Of a stretch of DNA of 63,949 nucleotides, positions 39,733 through 48,879 are shown one piece after another; position 1 is the first letter of the stretch; each line of letters starts with the position of its first letter. Under the pieces are notes generated by a model. It worked only from the letters and a program-made list of their open reading frames with translations. It did no database searches and was not told the origin of the DNA. The translations under genes and the position numbers were made by a program. This DNA is from an uncultured Chlorobiaceae bacterium. Lineage in GTDB: Bacteria > Bacteroidota > Chlorobiia > Chlorobiales > Chlorobiaceae. The stretch lies in contig CAIMHT010000008.1 of NCBI GenBank assembly GCA_903840935.1, forward strand, positions 1 through 63,949. The letters run 5' to 3'.

Positions 39733-41289
39733 TCAGAAGCTCCAGAAATCGCGGTCAAGGTTGCGGTACTGAATACCCTGAATGAGATGCTTCATGGCAA
39801 TGTACTCGGAGCCGTCAAGGTCGGCGATGGTTCGGCTTACCTTGAGAATCCGGTCGTGTGCCCTTGCAGAGAGGTTCATGCGGTTCATGGCATCCATCAG
39901 CTTTTGTGCGCTCTCCCGGTCGAGTTGGCAGTACAATTTAATCTGGCGGGAGCTCATCTGGGCATTGGTAAAGATTTTTGGCGATGTTGTGGCGGCAAAC
40001 CGCTCCTGCTGGATTTTTCGGGCAGCGATGACCCGCTGGCGGATGGTCAGTGAGTTTTCGGCGCTTGATGCCGCGAAGAGGTCGCGGTTTTCAACTTTCG
40101 GTACGTCGATGTGTATATCAATGCGGTCAAGCAACGGGCCGGAAATTTTTGAAAGGTAGCGCTGAATCTGCTGGGGCGGGGCAGTCAGGTTGCCGTCCGG
40201 GTCTTTCAGTGCACCCGCAGGGCTCGGATTCATGGCGGCGATAAGCATGAACCCTGCCGGATACCTGGTGGTAACGGAGATTCTCGACACCGTTACCTCC
40301 CGCTCCTCAAGGGGCTGGCGGAGCACCTCAAGGGCATTGCGGCTGAATTCAGGCAGTTCGTCGAGAAAGAGAATCCCATTATGGGCAAGGCTCACCTCTC
40401 CCGGTTTGGCCGTTGAGCCGCCTCCGATCAGCGCGATATTACTGGTTGTATGGTGGGGGCTGCGGAAGGGGCGCACCACCACGAGGGGGCGCTCTTTGTC
40501 AAGCAGGCTGGCCACCGAGTAGATCTTTGTGGTTTCCAGCGCCTCCTCAAAACCGAGAGGGGGCAGAATTCCCGGCAACCCTTTTGCAAGCATCGTTTTG
40601 CCGCTGCCGGGCGGACCGATCATAATAACATTATGTCCGCCTGCTGCCGCTATTTCAAGTGCTTTTTTTGCCGCTCCCTGTCCCTTGATATCGGCAAAAT
40701 CAACAAGGTACTCCTGTTCCCCCTCAAAAAGCTCCGCAATATTGACGCTCACCGGTGTGAATACCCTCTCTCCATTCAAAAGGGCAACCGTCTCATTCAG
40801 GCTTTCCACACCGTAAACCTCAATGGCCGACTTTGCCGCCGAGACCGCCACCGCCGCCTCCGCCGCGTTTTCCATCGGCACGATCAGCCGTTTTATTCCC
40901 TCCTTACCCGCCATGATGGCCACCGGGAGTGCGCCGTTGATTCTCCTGAGCGAGCCATCAAGCGCAAGCTCTCCCATAATAAGCGTATCCTCGAACCGAT
41001 TACCAATCAGCTCAAGCGAACCAAGCAGCCCGATGGCAACCGGAAGGTCAAATGCTGTACCCACCTTCTTGATATCGGCAGGTGCCAGGTTGACCGTGAT
41101 CTTTTTTGGCGGAATGGTAAAGCCTGAATTCCGGATTGCCGTAAGAATCCTCTCCCGGCTTTCCCTGACCGCATTATCCGGTAATCCCACAACCGTAAAC
41201 GAGGGAATGCCGCCAGCCACATTGGCTTCAACCGTAACCTTCATGGCATCAATGCCAATCAGCGCAGCAGCGTTCAGTACTGAGAGCAT
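39733..41289 (-). CDS. YifB/ComM-type Mg-chelatase-like AAA+ ATPase
   Basis: The protein has 518 residues in the YifB arrangement: an N-terminal Lon-protease-like S5-fold domain ('SVLNAAALIGIDAMKVTVE', 'FTVVGLPDNAVRESRERI'), the central AAA+ chelatase module with Walker A 'MIGPPGSGKTMLAK' and Walker B 'LFLDELPEF', and a C-terminal Mg_chelatase domain ('RAHDRILKVSRTIADL'). In naturally competent bacteria ComM is a branch-migration helicase. It should not be mistaken for the BchI subunit of bacteriochlorophyll synthesis, which lacks the N-terminal domain. Confidence 0.93.
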   Translation of the reverse strand: MLSVLNAAALIGIDAMKVTVEANVAGGIPSFTVVGLPDNAVRESRERILTAIRNSGFTIPPKKITVNLAPADIKKVGTAFDLPVAIGLLGSLELIGNRFEDTLIMGELALDGSLRRINGALPVAIMAGKEGIKRLIVPMENAAEAAVAVSAAKSAIEVYGVESLNETVALLNGERVFTPVSVNIAELFEGEQEYLVDFADIKGQGAAKKALEIAAAGGHNVIMIGPPGSGKTMLAKGLPGILPPLGFEEALETTKIYSVASLLDKERPLVVVRPFRSPHHTTSNIALIGGGSTAKPGEVSLAHNGILFLDELPEFSRNALEVLRQPLEEREVTVSRISVTTRYPAGFMLIAAMNPSPAGALKDPDGNLTAPPQQIQRYLSKISGPLLDRIDIHIDVPKVENRDLFAASSAENSLTIRQRVIAARKIQQERFAATTSPKIFTNAQMSSRQIKLYCQLDRESAQKLMDAMNRMNLSARAHDRILKVSRTIADLDGSEYIAMKHLIQGIQYRNLDRDFWSF

Positions 41290-41401
41290 GGCGGAAAGAG
41301 TGAGATGATTTCAGATTTTTTCTATAATTAAAAATGCTGAAAAATACGTTAACATCCTGTTTATCTTTATTGCCTTTTTTACTTCGATTGGATGATAATT
41401 G

Positions 41402-41428
41402 CGAACCACCACGAAGGGCGCCCCTACG
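41402..41428. repeat. Intergenic palindromic repeat (GGGCGCCC core)
   Basis: In the 174-bp gap between yifB and ppc there is a GC-rich block of the form CGAACCACCACGAAGGGCGCCCCTACG around the perfect palindrome GGGCGCCC (41416-41423). Its CGACCACGA-GGGCG-like layout resembles mobile intergenic repeats common in many bacterial genomes. Only one copy is in this window. Confidence 0.45.
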
Positions 41429-41463
41429 AATATATGATAGGTGTCATTCGTCCATTTTTGTCG

Positions 41464-44232
41464 CTAACCCGTAGTCCGTAATCCCCCTGATATGGCGTTG
41501 ACGGTGAGGAAGAGCTCCAGCAGCAGGCGCTCGGCTTCACTCTGCATGGCGGACTCTTTGAGGGCGCGCCACTCTTTGAGCAGTTTGATCTGTTGCTGGT
41601 GGAGCATTTCAAGCCCTTCGCGGCGGGGGGCGATGAATTTGTTGACATTCATGCGCTGGATTTCGAGGGGCTCGGCGAAGAGCAGTTCGATGTATTTTTT
41701 TGTCCGGTGGTATTCGGTCTCGATCATGCCGAGGATGTGCGCCCGGATGGCGCTGTCGTTGACCAGTTCGGCGTACTGGTGCATGATTTGCAGGTCGGCT
41801 GATGCCATGCTGGTGTCGGCGTTGCTGATAATGTAGCGAAGCGGTGGCCAAGCGTGGCTGCGGAAGCGGATTTCGTCGAAGGCTTCCGGGTTGGTGGTGT
41901 GCAGATGCTCAAGCGCTGAGCCGACGCCATACCATCCCGAAAGGGAAAAACGAGCCTGGTTCCAACTGAAAACCCAAGGGATGGCCCGCAGATCCTTTAG
42001 GCTTGTCTGGCCGCTTCTTCTTGAGGGGCGTGATCCTATTCTTGACGATTCTATAACGTCAATGGGGGTTGCTTCACGGAAAAAGGTGAGAAACCCTGCC
42101 GCTTCAATCAGCTCCCGGTAGGCAAGATTGCTTTTTTGCGCAAGGATGTCCATAACAGGTTCCAGTGGGTGCGCCCTTTTGGGGCTCTTCCGCTCTTTTG
42201 CCATTGCTCCGGTTACCGTGGCCATGAAGAGCTCAAGGTTATAGACGGCACTGATACGGTTGGCATATTTCTGTGCAATGGTCTCTCCCTGTTCGGTAAA
42301 GCACATGCCTCCATTGATGGAACCGTAGGGTTGTGCCTTGACAAAGCGGTGTGTCGGGCCCGCTCCACGGCTGATGCTTCCGCCCCGTCCATGAAAAAAG
42401 AGGATGTCGGTGTTGTAGTGTCCGGCGGTTTCAAGCAGAGCTTCCTGAGCGCGGTAGAGCCGCCATGTACTGGCAAAAATGCCTCCATCCTTGTTGCTGT
42501 CGCTGTATCCGATCATCACCTCCTGAACCGCTTTTGTTTTGCCCGTTTTTTTTCTTCGGTATTCAAGGCTCCGCTGCGTGACGGGGTGGCGCAGGAACTC
42601 TTCAAGTATCAGCGGGCTTTTTTCAAGATCTTCAATGGTTTCAAAGAGGGGGACAACAGGGAGGATACAGGCGTCTCCCTCACCTGCCGGGCTCATCAGT
42701 CCAACCTCACGGGCAAAGAGGTAGATGGCGAGCAGGTCAGAGGTATTGCGGGTCATACTGACAATAAGGGAACCGATACCACCGGTGCCATACGCTTTGC
42801 TGTGGTTGAGCAATACCTTGTAGCAGGCAAGCACGGCATCGGCTTCAGCGCCGACCTTCATGTCCGGATGGGTGAAGGGGCGTGGTGAAAGGAGTTCCTG
42901 GTCGAGAAATGCCCTTCTTGCCGGTTCCTCCCACTCCAGAAAATCGTTGCCGTTCAGGCCGGAGGTGGTCATGAGCTGGGAGAGTGCAAGATCATGAAAG
43001 TGGCTGTTCTGACGGATATCGAGTGCGCCAAGGTGGAAGCCGAAGGTTTGTACAATCCGGTAGACCGGTGCGACCTCCGTGTCGGCAATATGCTGCGCTC
43101 CGACTTCAAAGAGTGACTGGCGCAGGAGTGAGAGATCCTCAAGGAGTTCATCGGAACTGCTGTAGCGGTCTTGTTCTGCGTTTACCTGAACAGCTCCCGA
43201 TTTGCCGGTTTCGAAGGGAAGAGAGGCGATCATCAGGTTGAGGAACTGGCGCCAGGGTTCATGGCGGTTTCGCTGTATGGCTTCAAGGCTTGTCTCACCG
43301 AGCCTGAGGCAGAGGCTGTCGATGCGCAGGAGAAGCGCTTTGCCCGGAGTCTGGAGCCGTTCGCAAAAGCTGAGTTTTGAAGCGAGTTCCCTGAGATGGC
43401 GCAGCACAAGGGTCAGGGCGCTGCGGCGCATATCGGCGAGGGTCTCCTGGGTGACCTCAGCGGTGACGAGCGGATGGCCGTCACGGTCGCCTCCTACCCA
43501 GCTTCCGAAGTGGAGGCGGGGCAGATTGCGGGGATCAGAGAGGTTGGCGCTGTCAAACCCCGCATCCTTCCATGCCTGCATGAGGCGTTTGTCGAGCATC
43601 GGCAACACTTCAGGGAAAATATTGAAGAGGTAGTGAATGACGTTGCGCCGCTCATCCGATACATCGGGTTTTTCGAAGAGGATCTCTCCCGTTCTCCAGA
43701 GTCGCTCCATGACCACCTTGATCTCATTGCGGATGTCGAGCTTTTCGAGCGGGGTCCACATCTGGTTTTCACGTTGTACCAGAAGCAGGTAGAGTTGGCG
43801 GTGCTGTTCGAGCACGGTTTTCCGTTTGGCTTCGGTGGGATGTGCGGTCAAAACGGCGTCAATGGAGACTTCCGGCAGCAGTTGGCATATCTCGCTTTCC
43901 GTAATTCCCCGTTCCCGGAAGCGCAAAAGGGTTCTTCCCCAGAGGCCGGTGAGATGCCCGAGTCCCTGTTCAGCTTCAAGTGCGCGCCGGTTCTGGGCTG
44001 CGGAGTTCTCTTCTGCCATGTTGAGTAGTTGAAAAAATATGGAAAATGCCTGAAGGGCACGCTCGCTGTTGGGATAGCGCTCAAGGGGAATACCTCCATT
44101 GTGCCAGGGCAGGTGCTCTGCAAGTTCGTGCTCCCCGAGGTCGTGGAGTACCTCCTGAAAACAGAGGAGAAGAAAAAGAAAATCGCGCTCCGCCTTTTCA
44201 AAATCGATAACGCTACTGGTTGTGGTAATCAT
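41464..44232 (-). CDS. ppc: Phosphoenolpyruvate carboxylase
   Basis: Ppc carboxylates PEP to oxaloacetate, the anaplerotic entry into the reductive TCA cycle of these autotrophs. At 922 residues it is full length. Catalytic motifs: 'VLTAHPTEAKRKT' (His), 'GSWVGGDRDGHPLVT', 'MIGYSDSNKDGG', 'LFFHGRGGSISRGAGP' (Arg and Gly-rich loop). The C-terminal part carries 'SRRSGQTSLKDLRAIPWVFSWNQ', found in the bacterial-type enzyme. It is monocistronic on the minus strand and divergent from pscC. Confidence 0.97.
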   Translation of the reverse strand: MITTTSSVIDFEKAERDFLFLLLCFQEVLHDLGEHELAEHLPWHNGGIPLERYPNSERALQAFSIFFQLLNMAEENSAAQNRRALEAEQGLGHLTGLWGRTLLRFRERGITESEICQLLPEVSIDAVLTAHPTEAKRKTVLEQHRQLYLLLVQRENQMWTPLEKLDIRNEIKVVMERLWRTGEILFEKPDVSDERRNVIHYLFNIFPEVLPMLDKRLMQAWKDAGFDSANLSDPRNLPRLHFGSWVGGDRDGHPLVTAEVTQETLADMRRSALTLVLRHLRELASKLSFCERLQTPGKALLLRIDSLCLRLGETSLEAIQRNRHEPWRQFLNLMIASLPFETGKSGAVQVNAEQDRYSSSDELLEDLSLLRQSLFEVGAQHIADTEVAPVYRIVQTFGFHLGALDIRQNSHFHDLALSQLMTTSGLNGNDFLEWEEPARRAFLDQELLSPRPFTHPDMKVGAEADAVLACYKVLLNHSKAYGTGGIGSLIVSMTRNTSDLLAIYLFAREVGLMSPAGEGDACILPVVPLFETIEDLEKSPLILEEFLRHPVTQRSLEYRRKKTGKTKAVQEVMIGYSDSNKDGGIFASTWRLYRAQEALLETAGHYNTDILFFHGRGGSISRGAGPTHRFVKAQPYGSINGGMCFTEQGETIAQKYANRISAVYNLELFMATVTGAMAKERKSPKRAHPLEPVMDILAQKSNLAYRELIEAAGFLTFFREATPIDVIESSRIGSRPSRRSGQTSLKDLRAIPWVFSWNQARFSLSGWYGVGSALEHLHTTNPEAFDEIRFRSHAWPPLRYIISNADTSMASADLQIMHQYAELVNDSAIRAHILGMIETEYHRTKKYIELLFAEPLEIQRMNVNKFIAPRREGLEMLHQQQIKLLKEWRALKESAMQSEAERLLLELFLTVNAISGGLRTTG

Positions 44233-44577
44233 AAGGCAACAAATTCCGGCGGGTTATTGAAACAATTTTTCCTCAGTATTCTAAAAAATTGACTGAGTTA
44301 CAAATAAGGGCACTTTTTTTGAAGCCGTTCAATCCTGGATAGGACACTGCCCGACGCTTTGCGTATTGGAAGAGAAATCAGTGAAAAAGGGAGCGATTAC
44401 CCCGTCGCTGCAGGAGATCCGTTCGTAGCAATACGGTGCGCTCCTGGCGGGTAATCAGAATTTTCCTGTTGTGAATGGTAAGCTTTTTCAGCTTTCTGTT
44501 TGCCGTCTTTACTATTTATGCTTATCTTACTCCATAATTTTTTGGGTAAGCCACTAACACCTAATTCATTACCAGTC
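44233..44577. other. Divergent intergenic region between ppc and pscC
   Basis: This 345-bp region holds the upstream regions of ppc (minus) and pscC (plus). No gene is visible in it on either strand; a long minus-strand frame across pscC has no recognisable product. The only strong structure is the two-step hairpin at 44395-44456. I cannot name a promoter with confidence. Confidence 0.5.
44395..44456 (+). promoter_or_regulatory. Long two-step hairpin about 120 nt upstream of pscC
   Basis: GATTACCC (44395-44402) pairs with GGGTAATC (44449-44456), and inside it CAGGAG (44411-44416) pairs with CTCCTG (44441-44446), with unpaired asymmetric bulges and a 24-nt apical loop. The RNA would form an extended stem in the pscC leader if transcription starts upstream of it. 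A bidirectional terminator or a repeat remnant is the alternative. Confidence 0.4.
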
Positions 44578-45228
44578 ATGGACAACAAATCAAATGGTAA
44601 GCTTGCTGCTTTGGCCGTAGGCGGGGCTGTCTCAATGGGTACTTTGTTTTTCGGGGTATCGTTTTTAACCGGGTACAAGTTGCCTGCTGCGAACCTTAAC
44701 GAGTATCTTACGCCTTTGCGCTCCTTTGCGGGGTGGATTTCGCTGATTACGTTTGCCTCGCTGGTTATCATGGGTCTTGGCAAAATGTCGTCGAGAATCA
44801 GTTCCAAGTGGTTTTTAAGTTTTCCGCTTAGCATTCTTGCTATTGTTGCGGTGATGTTTGCCTCATTGGGGCTCAGGCCTTCGGGGATTTTGCATTCAAC
44901 CACGGGCCGCACGGTGACGCTTGAAGGAAAGTATATCCGTTCCATTGCTGAATTGAAAGCCTATCTTGAAAAGCCGGTCTTGTCTCCCGGTGTGCCTCTT
45001 GCCCCTGCCGGTTTTGATTTCAAGGCTGCGGAGAATCTTTGGGTAGCCAAATGCAACATCTGTCACACGCAGCTTTCCGTTATAGACGTGCTCAAAACCA
45101 AGTACAAAAAGACTGGCAAGATTGATGTTGTTGTCAAGAGTATGGAGGACAAAGCGGGTGGCTTGATTACTCCTGCAGATGCAATAACAATCGAACAGTT
45201 CCTGAATCAGGGAAAAATACCGCTATAA
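44578..45228 (+). CDS. pscC: Photosynthetic reaction centre cytochrome c (PscC, cytochrome c-z)
   Basis: PscC is the tightly bound cytochrome of the homodimeric type I reaction centre of green sulfur bacteria; it reduces photo-oxidised P840. At 216 residues it starts 'MDNKSNGKLAALAVGGAVSM', which matches my memory of the Chlorobaculum tepidum protein closely. Three hydrophobic helices (about 9-32, 48-68, 78-97) anchor it, and the C-terminal periplasmic domain carries one heme site, CNICH (Cys159, Cys162, His163). Met189 is the likely distal ligand. The ATG at 44578 is chosen over an upstream ATG at 44500 because the family starts there. The gene is monocistronic, followed by a terminator. It fixes the taxonomy of the window. 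Confidence 0.95.
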   Translation: MDNKSNGKLAALAVGGAVSMGTLFFGVSFLTGYKLPAANLNEYLTPLRSFAGWISLITFASLVIMGLGKMSSRISSKWFLSFPLSILAIVAVMFASLGLRPSGILHSTTGRTVTLEGKYIRSIAELKAYLEKPVLSPGVPLAPAGFDFKAAENLWVAKCNICHTQLSVIDVLKTKYKKTGKIDVVVKSMEDKAGGLITPADAITIEQFLNQGKIPL

Positions 45229-45313
45229 CATGAACGTTGTCGGTGAAGGGATGCAACAACAATCATGCAGTTCCTGGACGAAGGAATATATTGAGATTCC
45301 AGGTTAAAGTTTT

Positions 45314-45346
45314 AAAAAGCCCCAGAGTGCACCTCCGGGGCTTTTT
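45314..45346. terminator. Terminator after pscC / queF
   Basis: AAAAAGCCCC pairs with GGGGCTTTTT around a 13-nt loop (45314-45346). It lies between the convergent stops of pscC and queF, with a T run on the plus strand and an A run on the left, so it can serve both genes. Confidence 0.82.
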
Positions 45347-45359
45347 TCGTTGCCCGCTT

Positions 45360-45710
45360 TCAGCAGGGTGCGCTGTAACTGACCGTGACGGTTTCGGTAA
45401 TTCCGCCTCTTGCTTTCCATTCTGTTATCACGCTGATTGATCTTGGCTGAAGCAGGTCGACAAGATCGTCAAGGATCCTGTTGGTGACATTCTCGTAAAA
45501 GATGCCAGCGTTGCGGAACTCGAGGAAATAGTATTTCAGCGATTTCAGCTCGATACAGCTTTTATCGGGCACGTAGCGGATGATAATGGTGCCAAAATCC
45601 GGAAGTCCGGTTTTGGGGCAGACTGAGGTAAATTCAGGATTGACAATTTCGATGGTATAGTCCCGGTCGGGGTAGCTGTTGCTGAAGAGTTCAAGAAGTT
45701 CTTTTTTCAT
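45360..45710 (-). CDS. queF: NADPH-dependent 7-cyano-7-deazaguanine reductase (QueF, unimodular)
   Basis: QueF reduces preQ0 to preQ1 in queuosine synthesis. The 116-residue protein is the short, single-domain type. It shows the active Cys31 in '[15 protein letters not shown]' and the QueF motif region '[16 protein letters not shown]', which binds NADPH, plus 'GGI' near the end. No other queuosine genes are in the window. Confidence 0.94.
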   Translation of the reverse strand: MKKELLELFSNSYPDRDYTIEIVNPEFTSVCPKTGLPDFGTIIIRYVPDKSCIELKSLKYYFLEFRNAGIFYENVTNRILDDLVDLLQPRSISVITEWKARGGITETVTVSYSAPC

Positions 45711-45803
45711 GCGGGTCTTTGGTGGTTGATTGGATTGGTTTTTTCATTTCGATGCAAAATAAAAATCTGTGGCTATTTTTTTGCTACCTTTCGTTTTGAT
45801 TTT

Positions 45804-46547
45804 ATGGTTGTTCCCCCAAGTAAATGGCCGTTGATTATGGAGATATCCCGGGAAGGGGAGGGTTCTGAGCTGGCGCTGATCCACAAGGCCCTGGCTGCCG
45901 AGTATGATCTTGCTGAAACGGCTTATACCTTTGGAGCCCATTCGTTCAGTTTTTTGAGTGTGCTCGACAGTTATGCGCTTCTTGACCGGATTTCGCCTGA
46001 AGAGTTTGTCAAGGATGAGCAGATGCCTTACTGGGCGGAAATATGGCCTTCAGCGATAACGCTCTCCTCCTTTATCGCTGATGAACTTTCGCTTGAGGGG
46101 CTGCGTGTGGTTGAGATAGGTGCCGGTGTCGGCATGGCTTCGGTTGTTGCTGCCTGGAAAGGGGCCAGTGTGCTGACAACAGACTACTCTCTTGAGGCGC
46201 TTCGTTTTGCCCGCTATAATGCCCTGAAAAACAGCGTGACGCTTGAGTGCGAAAGGCTCGACTGGCGACTTGTGCAGTGCAGTGAGCAGTTTGATCTGCT
46301 TTTTGCCGCAGATGTGCTTTATGAACGGGTGAACCTGCTTCCCATTGTCACCGCGATCGATAAATTGCTCAAACCGGGTGGTGCGGCCTATATTGCCGAT
46401 CCCCGAAGGCGGCTTGCCGAGCAGTTTCTTGAGCTTGCGGCGGAAAACAACTTTTCGATCACCCCGTTTCAGAGGAGGTATGACGGGGGTTCCAGGAGTG
46501 TTGCGGTGACCATTTATAAAATGACAAGGCAATCAACCGCTCAATGA
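45804..46547 (+). CDS. SAM-dependent methyltransferase (lysine methyltransferase-like, methyltransf_16 type)
   Basis: The protein has about 247 residues. A Rossmann methyltransferase core is visible: motif I 'VVEIGAGVGMASVVAA', 'VLTTDYSLEALRFARYNA' (motif II), and 'FDLLFAADVLYERVNLL' (motif IV, DxLY). The preceding 'MPYWAEIWPSAITLSSFI' is typical of the lysine methyltransferase-like family, which acts on protein lysines. The target is unknown. Starts at 45804 or 45837 both fit, while the frame opens at 45726. It overlaps the next gene by 4 bp (ATGA). Confidence 0.85.
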   Translation: MVVPPSKWPLIMEISREGEGSELALIHKALAAEYDLAETAYTFGAHSFSFLSVLDSYALLDRISPEEFVKDEQMPYWAEIWPSAITLSSFIADELSLEGLRVVEIGAGVGMASVVAAWKGASVLTTDYSLEALRFARYNALKNSVTLECERLDWRLVQCSEQFDLLFAADVLYERVNLLPIVTAIDKLLKPGGAAYIADPRRRLAEQFLELAAENNFSITPFQRRYDGGSRSVAVTIYKMTRQSTAQ

Positions 46548-47407
46548 TGAACACTGGCGATGAACTTGCGGTTCGCTGGCGCTATCATGCAGGCCATGGT
46601 GCACTTGTCTGGCAGCTTATGTTTACCCAGGCGGGTCACCTTGTCGGGCAGAAGCGCTTTGCCGGCAGCCGGCATGCACTGTTTTTTTGCATTGATACCC
46701 TGACCGGCACTGTTTTTTGCGATGATTATCTTTTTGTGGATCATCTTCACCCTCTTTCTGCCACTGAAGGGTGGTTCATCGTGCTTGAAACAACCCTTGG
46801 TGATCTTGTATACTGCTCTGCCTGTCAGCCGAACAGTCCGGAGCATCAGGGAATATGGGCGGTCGATTTCAAGGGAGGAGGGGTGGCGTGGTCGCGGCCT
46901 GATCTGGTTTTTGTCGCCAATCTTGAAGAGGAGTTTCTTGCCTGCCAGCTCTCCTCTTTTGCCGGTTTTCCCGTGCGCCATTTTCTTCTCATTGATCCTG
47001 TTACCGGTGTTGAAACTCGCAGGCTCGGCCTCGACACTCTTGAGGTTAATGCTCTCAGGGGGGAGGTGCTGCAGGAGGAGGTGCGCCAGCAGGTCACCTT
47101 GCCGGAGTTTGTGACGGAAGGGATGGCGCCGGAGCGCATGGCTCTCCAGAGAGTCGGTATTGGCGCAGCAACTCGTGCGGAATGTATCGTTCAGGAGGAT
47201 TTTACTGTTGCTGTTTTGCATGAGCAGCATACGTTGACCGGGCTATGGGACTCTTCTATCAAGGTATGGCGCTGCGATGGCCTTCTCTATGCAGATACCC
47301 TGGAAGAGGGTGCGGAAAAACCTGCCCTGAACAATTTTCTGCTCCGCCGTGACGCTCTCTACTATCTCAAGGGCAGAGAGGAACTTGTTTGTGTTGCGCT
47401 CTTATGA
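46544..47407 (+). CDS. Conserved hypothetical protein (possibly DUF4905)
   Basis: This 287-residue protein has no motif I can identify with certainty. The sequence is beta-rich ('[17 protein letters not shown]', '[25 protein letters not shown]') with several aromatic repeats that could form a beta-propeller-like fold, and no signal peptide. I suspect a DUF4905-type family restricted to Chlorobi/Bacteroidetes, from resemblance only. It overlaps the methyltransferase upstream and the recombinase downstream by 4 bp each, so the three are translationally coupled. Confidence 0.7.
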   Translation: MMNTGDELAVRWRYHAGHGALVWQLMFTQAGHLVGQKRFAGSRHALFFCIDTLTGTVFCDDYLFVDHLHPLSATEGWFIVLETTLGDLVYCSACQPNSPEHQGIWAVDFKGGGVAWSRPDLVFVANLEEEFLACQLSSFAGFPVRHFLLIDPVTGVETRRLGLDTLEVNALRGEVLQEEVRQQVTLPEFVTEGMAPERMALQRVGIGAATRAECIVQEDFTVAVLHEQHTLTGLWDSSIKVWRCDGLLYADTLEEGAEKPALNNFLLRRDALYYLKGREELVCVALL

Positions 47408-48402
47408 AAGATTTATCACCATCACCCCTCCCTTTTCGGGAAGGCTCACTGCCGATCAGTGACTTTCTTGAAAAACTTCGCAGCCTGAAGAATCTGTCGA
47501 CCAATACCGTTATTGCTTACAGAACTGACCTTATCCAGTTTTTTTCTTTTCTCTCAGAGCATCTTGGGCTGGGCGATTTGACTGGTTTTGATCCGGAACA
47601 GGTCACAACGGTTGAGGTAAGGCTTTTTATGGGAGCCTTGATTGATCGGGGAGTTCAGCAACGCTCAATTGCCAGAAAACTTGCCTCGGTTAAAAGCTTT
47701 TATCGATATTTGCACGAGGGCGGCCATATCAAGAGTTCACTCTTTTCGGCTCTTGCGACCCCAAAGTATCCGCGGCGTGTTCCCGGTTTTTTGACGGAAC
47801 AGCAGACAGAAAAGCTTTTTGACGAGCTGCTTCCGGCTACGGTGCATGGATTCCGCAAGCCGGAAAAAAACGATCTTGATGAATCTTTTATCCGTGAGCG
47901 TGATCGCAGTCTGCTTGAGCTGCTCTATTGCAGTGGGCTTCGTATTTCGGAGCTGATTGAATTGAGGACGGAAGATCTTGATCTTGACGGAGGATATGTC
48001 AAGCTGACCGGCAAGGGAAGAAAGCAGAGAATTGTGCCCGTTGGAGAGCAGGCCGTCGTTGCGCTTAAAAAATATTTTGAAGTCCGAAGAAACTTCTTTA
48101 GAATGAAGAAAGAGAGGGAGGTCGTGCTGAATGTTTTTGTAACCAAAAGGGGCAAAAAGCTTTATCCAGTGCTTGTTCAGAGATTGACCACAAAATACCT
48201 CCGTTCTGTGACTGATCAGAAAAAGAAAAATCCGCATCTTCTGCGCCACACGTTTGCCACACATTTGCTGAACGGGGGGGCAGATCTTAGCAGTGTCAGT
48301 GAAATGCTCGGGCACAGCAATCTGTCAACAACTGAGATCTACACGCATGTTACCTTTGAGCGACTGAAAGAGGTTTATCGGAAAGCGCATCCAAAGGCAT
48401 AG
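47404..48402 (+). CDS. XerC/XerD-type tyrosine recombinase
   Basis: The protein has 332 residues, read from the ATG at 47404, which overlaps the previous stop (ATGA). The N-terminal SAM-like domain is '[27 protein letters not shown]'; the catalytic residues are Arg180 (GLRISEL), Lys204, His278 and Arg281 (HLLRHTF), His304 (LGHSN) and Tyr313 (IYTHV). It is probably the chromosome-dimer resolvase rather than a phage integrase, since it sits in a conserved housekeeping operon with raiA and hprK. XerC versus XerD cannot be decided here. The first residues ([13 protein letters not shown]) look like a translated palindromic insert. Confidence 0.92.
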   Translation: MKDLSPSPLPFREGSLPISDFLEKLRSLKNLSTNTVIAYRTDLIQFFSFLSEHLGLGDLTGFDPEQVTTVEVRLFMGALIDRGVQQRSIARKLASVKSFYRYLHEGGHIKSSLFSALATPKYPRRVPGFLTEQQTEKLFDELLPATVHGFRKPEKNDLDESFIRERDRSLLELLYCSGLRISELIELRTEDLDLDGGYVKLTGKGRKQRIVPVGEQAVVALKKYFEVRRNFFRMKKEREVVLNVFVTKRGKKLYPVLVQRLTTKYLRSVTDQKKKNPHLLRHTFATHLLNGGADLSSVSEMLGHSNLSTTEIYTHVTFERLKEVYRKAHPKA

Positions 48403-48481
48403 AGTTATCGGGGGCTTCGGATAATTTTTTGCCGGGGTCTTGTTCCTTCATGACGTCCACCTTATTTAAACGGAGTTTATC

Positions 48482-48802
48482 ATGACAAAAGTTGTCGTTA
48501 ATGATGCGGTCAATGTGACCGTTACCCTGCGTCATTCCAGTAATCACAGCGATATAGAAGAATATGCCCGCAATGCCGTACTTGCGTTTACGAGGGTCTT
48601 TCCGGGTATTATCAGTTGCCATGTCATTCTGGATCATCAGAAAAATGACTTTGAAAAAAACAAGCTTGCCGAAATAACGGTGCATGTGCCGCAGAATGTT
48701 CTTGTCGCAAAGGAGGGCGGTGCAAACTATGAACAGGCTATCGACACCTGTGTCGAGGCATTGAGCCGGCAACTTAAGAAGTACAAGGAAAAATTGCAAT
48801 AA
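48482..48802 (+). CDS. raiA: Ribosome hibernation-promoting factor (short HPF/RaiA)
   Basis: This 106-residue protein is the short form of the ribosome-associated inhibitor family (no long C-terminal extension). It binds the 30S decoding region in stationary phase and stabilises inactive ribosomes. 'VTLRHSSNHSDIEEYARNAV' and 'CHVILDHQKNDFEKNKLAEITVHVP' fit the beta-alpha-beta-beta-beta-alpha fold. An ACGGAG ribosome site precedes the ATG. It lies 79 bp after the recombinase gene and ends in a terminator before hprK. Confidence 0.88.
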   Translation: MTKVVVNDAVNVTVTLRHSSNHSDIEEYARNAVLAFTRVFPGIISCHVILDHQKNDFEKNKLAEITVHVPQNVLVAKEGGANYEQAIDTCVEALSRQLKKYKEKLQ

Positions 48803-48814
48803 CAGCGTGAGAGT

Positions 48815-48841
48815 GTCTGCGGGGAGAAAAGCCCCGCAGAC
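48815..48841 (+). terminator. Terminator after raiA
   Basis: GTCTGCGGGG pairs with CCCCGCAGAC around a 7-nt loop, followed by TTTT. It lies 12 bp after the raiA stop on the plus strand and separates raiA from hprK. Confidence 0.85.
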
Positions 48842-48879
48842 TTTTCACGGGTTTATTCATATCTCTATTGCCGGAAACC

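Noticed and set aside
39733..41289. Magnesium chelatase subunit BchI for bacteriochlorophyll synthesis
   Set aside because: The N-terminal S5-like domain and length (518 aa) fit YifB/ComM, not BchI.
42136..42888. 250-codon plus-strand frame inside ppc
   Set aside because: Shadow frame opposite a clearly conserved gene; no protein resemblance.
45237..45440. 67-codon frame after pscC
   Set aside because: Runs through the terminator hairpin and into the convergent queF gene; no protein similarity.
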